Assembly: GCA_030267565.1 (NCBI GenBank)
Contig: BRXU01000004.1
Span: 1,492,001 to 1,556,000 of the forward strand
DNA length: 64,000 nucleotides
Direction of reading: 5' to 3'
DNA from: Pleodorina starrii
Lineage: Eukaryota; Chlorophyta; Chlorophyceae; Chlamydomonadales; Volvocaceae
In this document: positions 61,349-64,000 of the stretch, piece after piece
Layout: the number at the start of each line of letters is the position of its first letter
Numbering within the stretch: position 1 is the stretch's first letter
Position numbers and translations under genes: made by a program
The notes under the pieces: model-generated
The model's input: the letters and a program-made list of their open reading frames with translations, nothing else
Databases searched by the model: none
What the model was told of the DNA's origin: nothing

Positions 61349-62241
61349 TCATCTGGGCCCGGGGCCGGCATCGCCGATGTGAGCGCCCCTAGAAGGCGGC
61401 GGCGGCGGCGGCGGCGGGGGCACCAGGCCCAGCAGGTCCGGCGGCGGCGCAAACGCGGCCATGTTGATACCGCCGCTGGCGCCGTCGCCGGAGCCCATGG
61501 GCCCCAAGCGACCCATGGGTCCGCCGCCACCGTTCATGAGCCCCATGCTGCCCATCATACCGGGGCCGCCGCCCGGCGGGGGCGGTGGGGGCGGCGGGCC
61601 GCCGGGCGGTCCTGGGGCTCCTCCAGCCGGGTGCATCTGCTGCAGCTGCGGCTGCAGCTGCTGCTGCTGCTGTTGCGGCGGCGGCGGCGCGTGGTGGTGC
61701 TGGGGAGCCGGCGGCGGCGTTGGGTGACCCATGGGTCCGAGCTGCAGCTGCGGTGGCTGCGGGCCCGGGGGGCCCTGTGAACCGCCCCCGAAGGCCCCCG
61801 CGGAGCCCAGCATCCCGGGCGGACCACCGAACGTGGGGCCAGGCCTGCAGTTGGCGGTTGGAAGTTTGGTTCATACACGTGCGGCGGTGGTTAGTGGACT
61901 CGGAGGCTCCGGTTGATGCATTCGGGGACGGGCTTCAAGGGCGAGGGTGGGACCCAGTTGCGTAACAAATAAAATGAAATGAATGCAGACCGGCAGCAGC
62001 ACGAATGATTCGAAGGCAGCGGCAGTGGCGGGGCACATCAGGTTTACGAGCGCAGCATGGACGCACTCCCACGGCCCTGCCCTGTGCACGAAAACATGCT
62101 GCATCATACCTCAGGGGCGGCGGCGGCGGCGGTTGAATATGCTGTTGCTGCATCTGGGTCTCTTGCTCATGTTCATGCTGCTGCGGCTGCTGCTGCTGCG
62201 ACTGCTGCTCGTGGTGGGGTTGCTGCATCTGGCGCTCCTCA

Positions 62242-62272
<31 letters not shown>

Positions 62273-64000
62273 GTTGTTGCTCCTGCAGGTGCTGCAGCGG
62301 CAGCGAATGGTGCGGCGCCTGAAGGTGTGGGGGTGGCCCCTGCTGCAGCTCTTCATCGGCCGCTGGCGGCGCCGCCGGTGCGGGCGGCGGCGGCGGCGGC
62401 CCGCCCGCCCATGGTGGCGGCGGCGGCCCCTCACTCAGCGCCGGGCTCGGGCCCTCCAGCGGCTCCACGTCCTGCAATTGCGAAGACGGAGGCCCCTGCG
62501 GGCCGTCCTGCTGCTGCTGATGATGCTGCTGCGGCTGCTGCTGCAGCGACGGCTGCGTGTGCTGCGGCGGCGCGAACTGCCCCTGCTGCATCTGGTGCTG
62601 CTGCTGTGCGTGCTGCTGTTGCTGCTGCTGCAAGGGCGGCGGCTGGCCCCCGGCGTGCATAGTCCTCGGCGGCGGCGGAGGCGGCGGGCCGCCGAGGAAG
62701 AACCCGGGCGGGGGCTGCTGCGGTGGGAAGTGCTGGTGCTGCTGATGGCCATGCAGGCCATCGTGCGGAGGGGCCCCTCCCGGCGGACCCATGGGTCGGT
62801 ACGACCCCATGGGCCCAAAGGGCAGGGGCCCCCCTGGCGGCGGCTGCGGCGGCGGGGGACCGCCGCCCGCCATGGCCCACGGCGGCGGCGGCGGGCCCGA
62901 CGGCCCCGGGTGGTGCAGCGGCGGGTGGCCGGAGGGCGGCGGCGGCTGCGAGCCGTAGTGCTGTGGCGGCGGAGGACCGCCGGGAGGTGGTCGCGGCGGC
63001 GGAACCCCCGGCGGCGGGGCCGGCGGCCGCGGTCCGTAGGGCGAGTACTGGGGCGGGTAGCCGTGCGGCGGCGGCGGCATGCCGTACGGTGGCGGCGGCA
63101 TGCCGTAATGCGGCGGGGGCGGCTGGGAGTGCGGGGGAGGATAGCCCATGTACTGGGGCTGGGGCGGCGGGGGGTGCGGCGGCGGGTAGGCTCCTGGGGG
63201 CGGCTGCGCCGGCGGCGGCGCGCCGCTGTACGGCTGCTGCTGGGACGGCGGCCATTGCGGCCCGGGGGGTGCCTGCGTGGGGATGGCGGACGAGGGCAAG
63301 GAGGGCAAGGTGGGCAGAGCGAAGTGGTGATTGGAAAGGGACTAAGGGAGGCAGCACCCGAGGCGCCTCCGTGCGCACCCTTCCCTTCCCTCCCTCCCTC
63401 CCTTCCCTCAAGCAGGTTCAGGGAGCCCCTGCCGCGACGGCAACCGGTGCGTGAAGTCGTGCACCTGCTGCCCCGCACCCGCGACGATTCGTGATGCACG
63501 ACCTGGACAACTCTGCCGCTGGGGGGTTCGTCCAACTCGGGGCAACTCTACGCGACGCCAGGCGCAAGCGCGCCTGCACGCCAGCAAGGGCCTCCACTGG
63601 GGCCTCCGCAACCAACCGTCGGAGCGACGCCAAGAGCCCCCCATCGAGCCCCATCGAGTGCAAACCGCGCCACCAGCGTTTACCGAAAGCCTCCGTCCCG
63701 CGCCGAAGCCCGACTCAACCCCACCACACCTCCGAACCCACGGCGCACAAATGGGGTTCCCCCGGGCGACGCCCCAGGCCCCACTTACGGCTGCGCCTAC
63801 CTGTGACGGCGGCAGCGGCGGCGGCGGTGGCGGCGGCGGCGGCGGCGCGCCGTCGTCCTCCTCGTCGATGCCAATCTCGTACTCCTTGTCCTCTTCCGCG
63901 GCCGCCGCCGCCGCCGCCGCCGCGGCCGCTGCGCCGGCCGCCGTCCCCGGCGCCGTCGCGGCGGCGGCGGCCTGCGGTCTGCCCGTCTCGTCGGCCTTCC
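61349..64000 (-). CDS. Pro/Gln-rich protein, 3' part, start outside window
   Basis: Three exons are visible: from the right edge to 63801, then 63272-62110, then 61844-61349 ending in TGA; phases match. The first visible exon has an alanine run and an acidic stretch EEDKEYEIGIDEEDDG followed by polyproline. The second is dominated by PPPG, GMPPPP and YPPQYSP motifs, followed by polyglutamine with His. The third is Gly/Pro-rich with Met (GPGMMGSMGLMNGGGGPMGRLGPMG). No folded domain is visible, so the function must reside in the missing N-terminal part. Such tails are common in RNA-processing and transcription co-factors, which is only a hint. The alternative frames on the plus strand across this region are shadows of the biased composition. 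Confidence 0.7.

Noticed and set aside
61983..63494. 503-aa plus-strand ORF, Leu/Arg-rich
   Set aside because: Antisense of the Pro/Gln-rich exon: CAG and CCG codons read backwards give Leu and Arg. The minus-strand frame has phase-matched introns.

Overview
The window is nuclear DNA of a volvocine green alga (Chlamydomonas / Gonium / Volvox type). Reasons: very GC-rich coding sequence, many short GT-AG introns with GTGAGT- or GTGCGT-like donors, Ala/Gly/Pro/Gln homopolymers, abundant micro- and minisatellites, TGTAA-type polyadenylation signals, and a plant/algal alpha-tubulin ending in Glu-Tyr. I see no bacterial operon, phage, CRISPR array, rRNA or tRNA gene, and no intact transposon.

Layout. 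1-5934 (-): multi-exon protein with an N-terminal double-stranded-RNA-binding motif, running off the left edge. 7492-8730 (-): two-exon coiled-coil protein. 11412-15366 (-): UBA-UAS-UIM-UBX protein (UBXN7/PUX7 type), head to head with a C5orf34-family protein at 15815-18002 (+). 19898-20731 (-): GTPase Ran. 23297-27681 (-): helical-repeat protein resembling organellar RNA-binding OPR proteins. 28859-30949 (-): alpha-tubulin. 31900-32460 (+): small Gln-rich ORF. 32912-41167 (+): PhoD-like phosphatase of 14 exons with a Pro/Gln-rich tail, tail to tail with an intronless peroxisomal enoyl-CoA isomerase (42030-42896, -). 44452-46858 and 47151-49173 (+): tandem thymidylate kinases, the second with an organelle-type presequence. 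51276-52166 (+): intronless Fic-domain protein, tail to tail with an LRRC61-like leucine-rich-repeat protein (52499-54501, -). 55439-59465 (+): DHRS4-like peroxisomal short-chain dehydrogenase. 61349 to beyond 64000 (-): Pro/Gln-rich protein, 5' end outside the window.

This is ordinary eukaryotic gene order, not a pathway cluster. Two products carry peroxisomal C-termini (SKL, SRL). Two serve the tubulin and Ran housekeeping systems. The kinase pair is a duplication in which the copies appear to have partitioned their cell compartments.

Exon models were built by hand. For most genes every exon length agrees with the reading phase on both sides, which is the main check on the boundaries. The least certain models are the left-edge dsRNA-binding gene (one exon unresolved), the OPR-like gene (middle and 3' end) and the small Gln-rich ORF. 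The points most worth checking are the GC-AG intron and conversion-like tract in the kinase pair, a 34-base motif shared by three introns in sense orientation, a minisatellite that forms alternative splice acceptors, and the Fic protein with an altered inhibitory motif.
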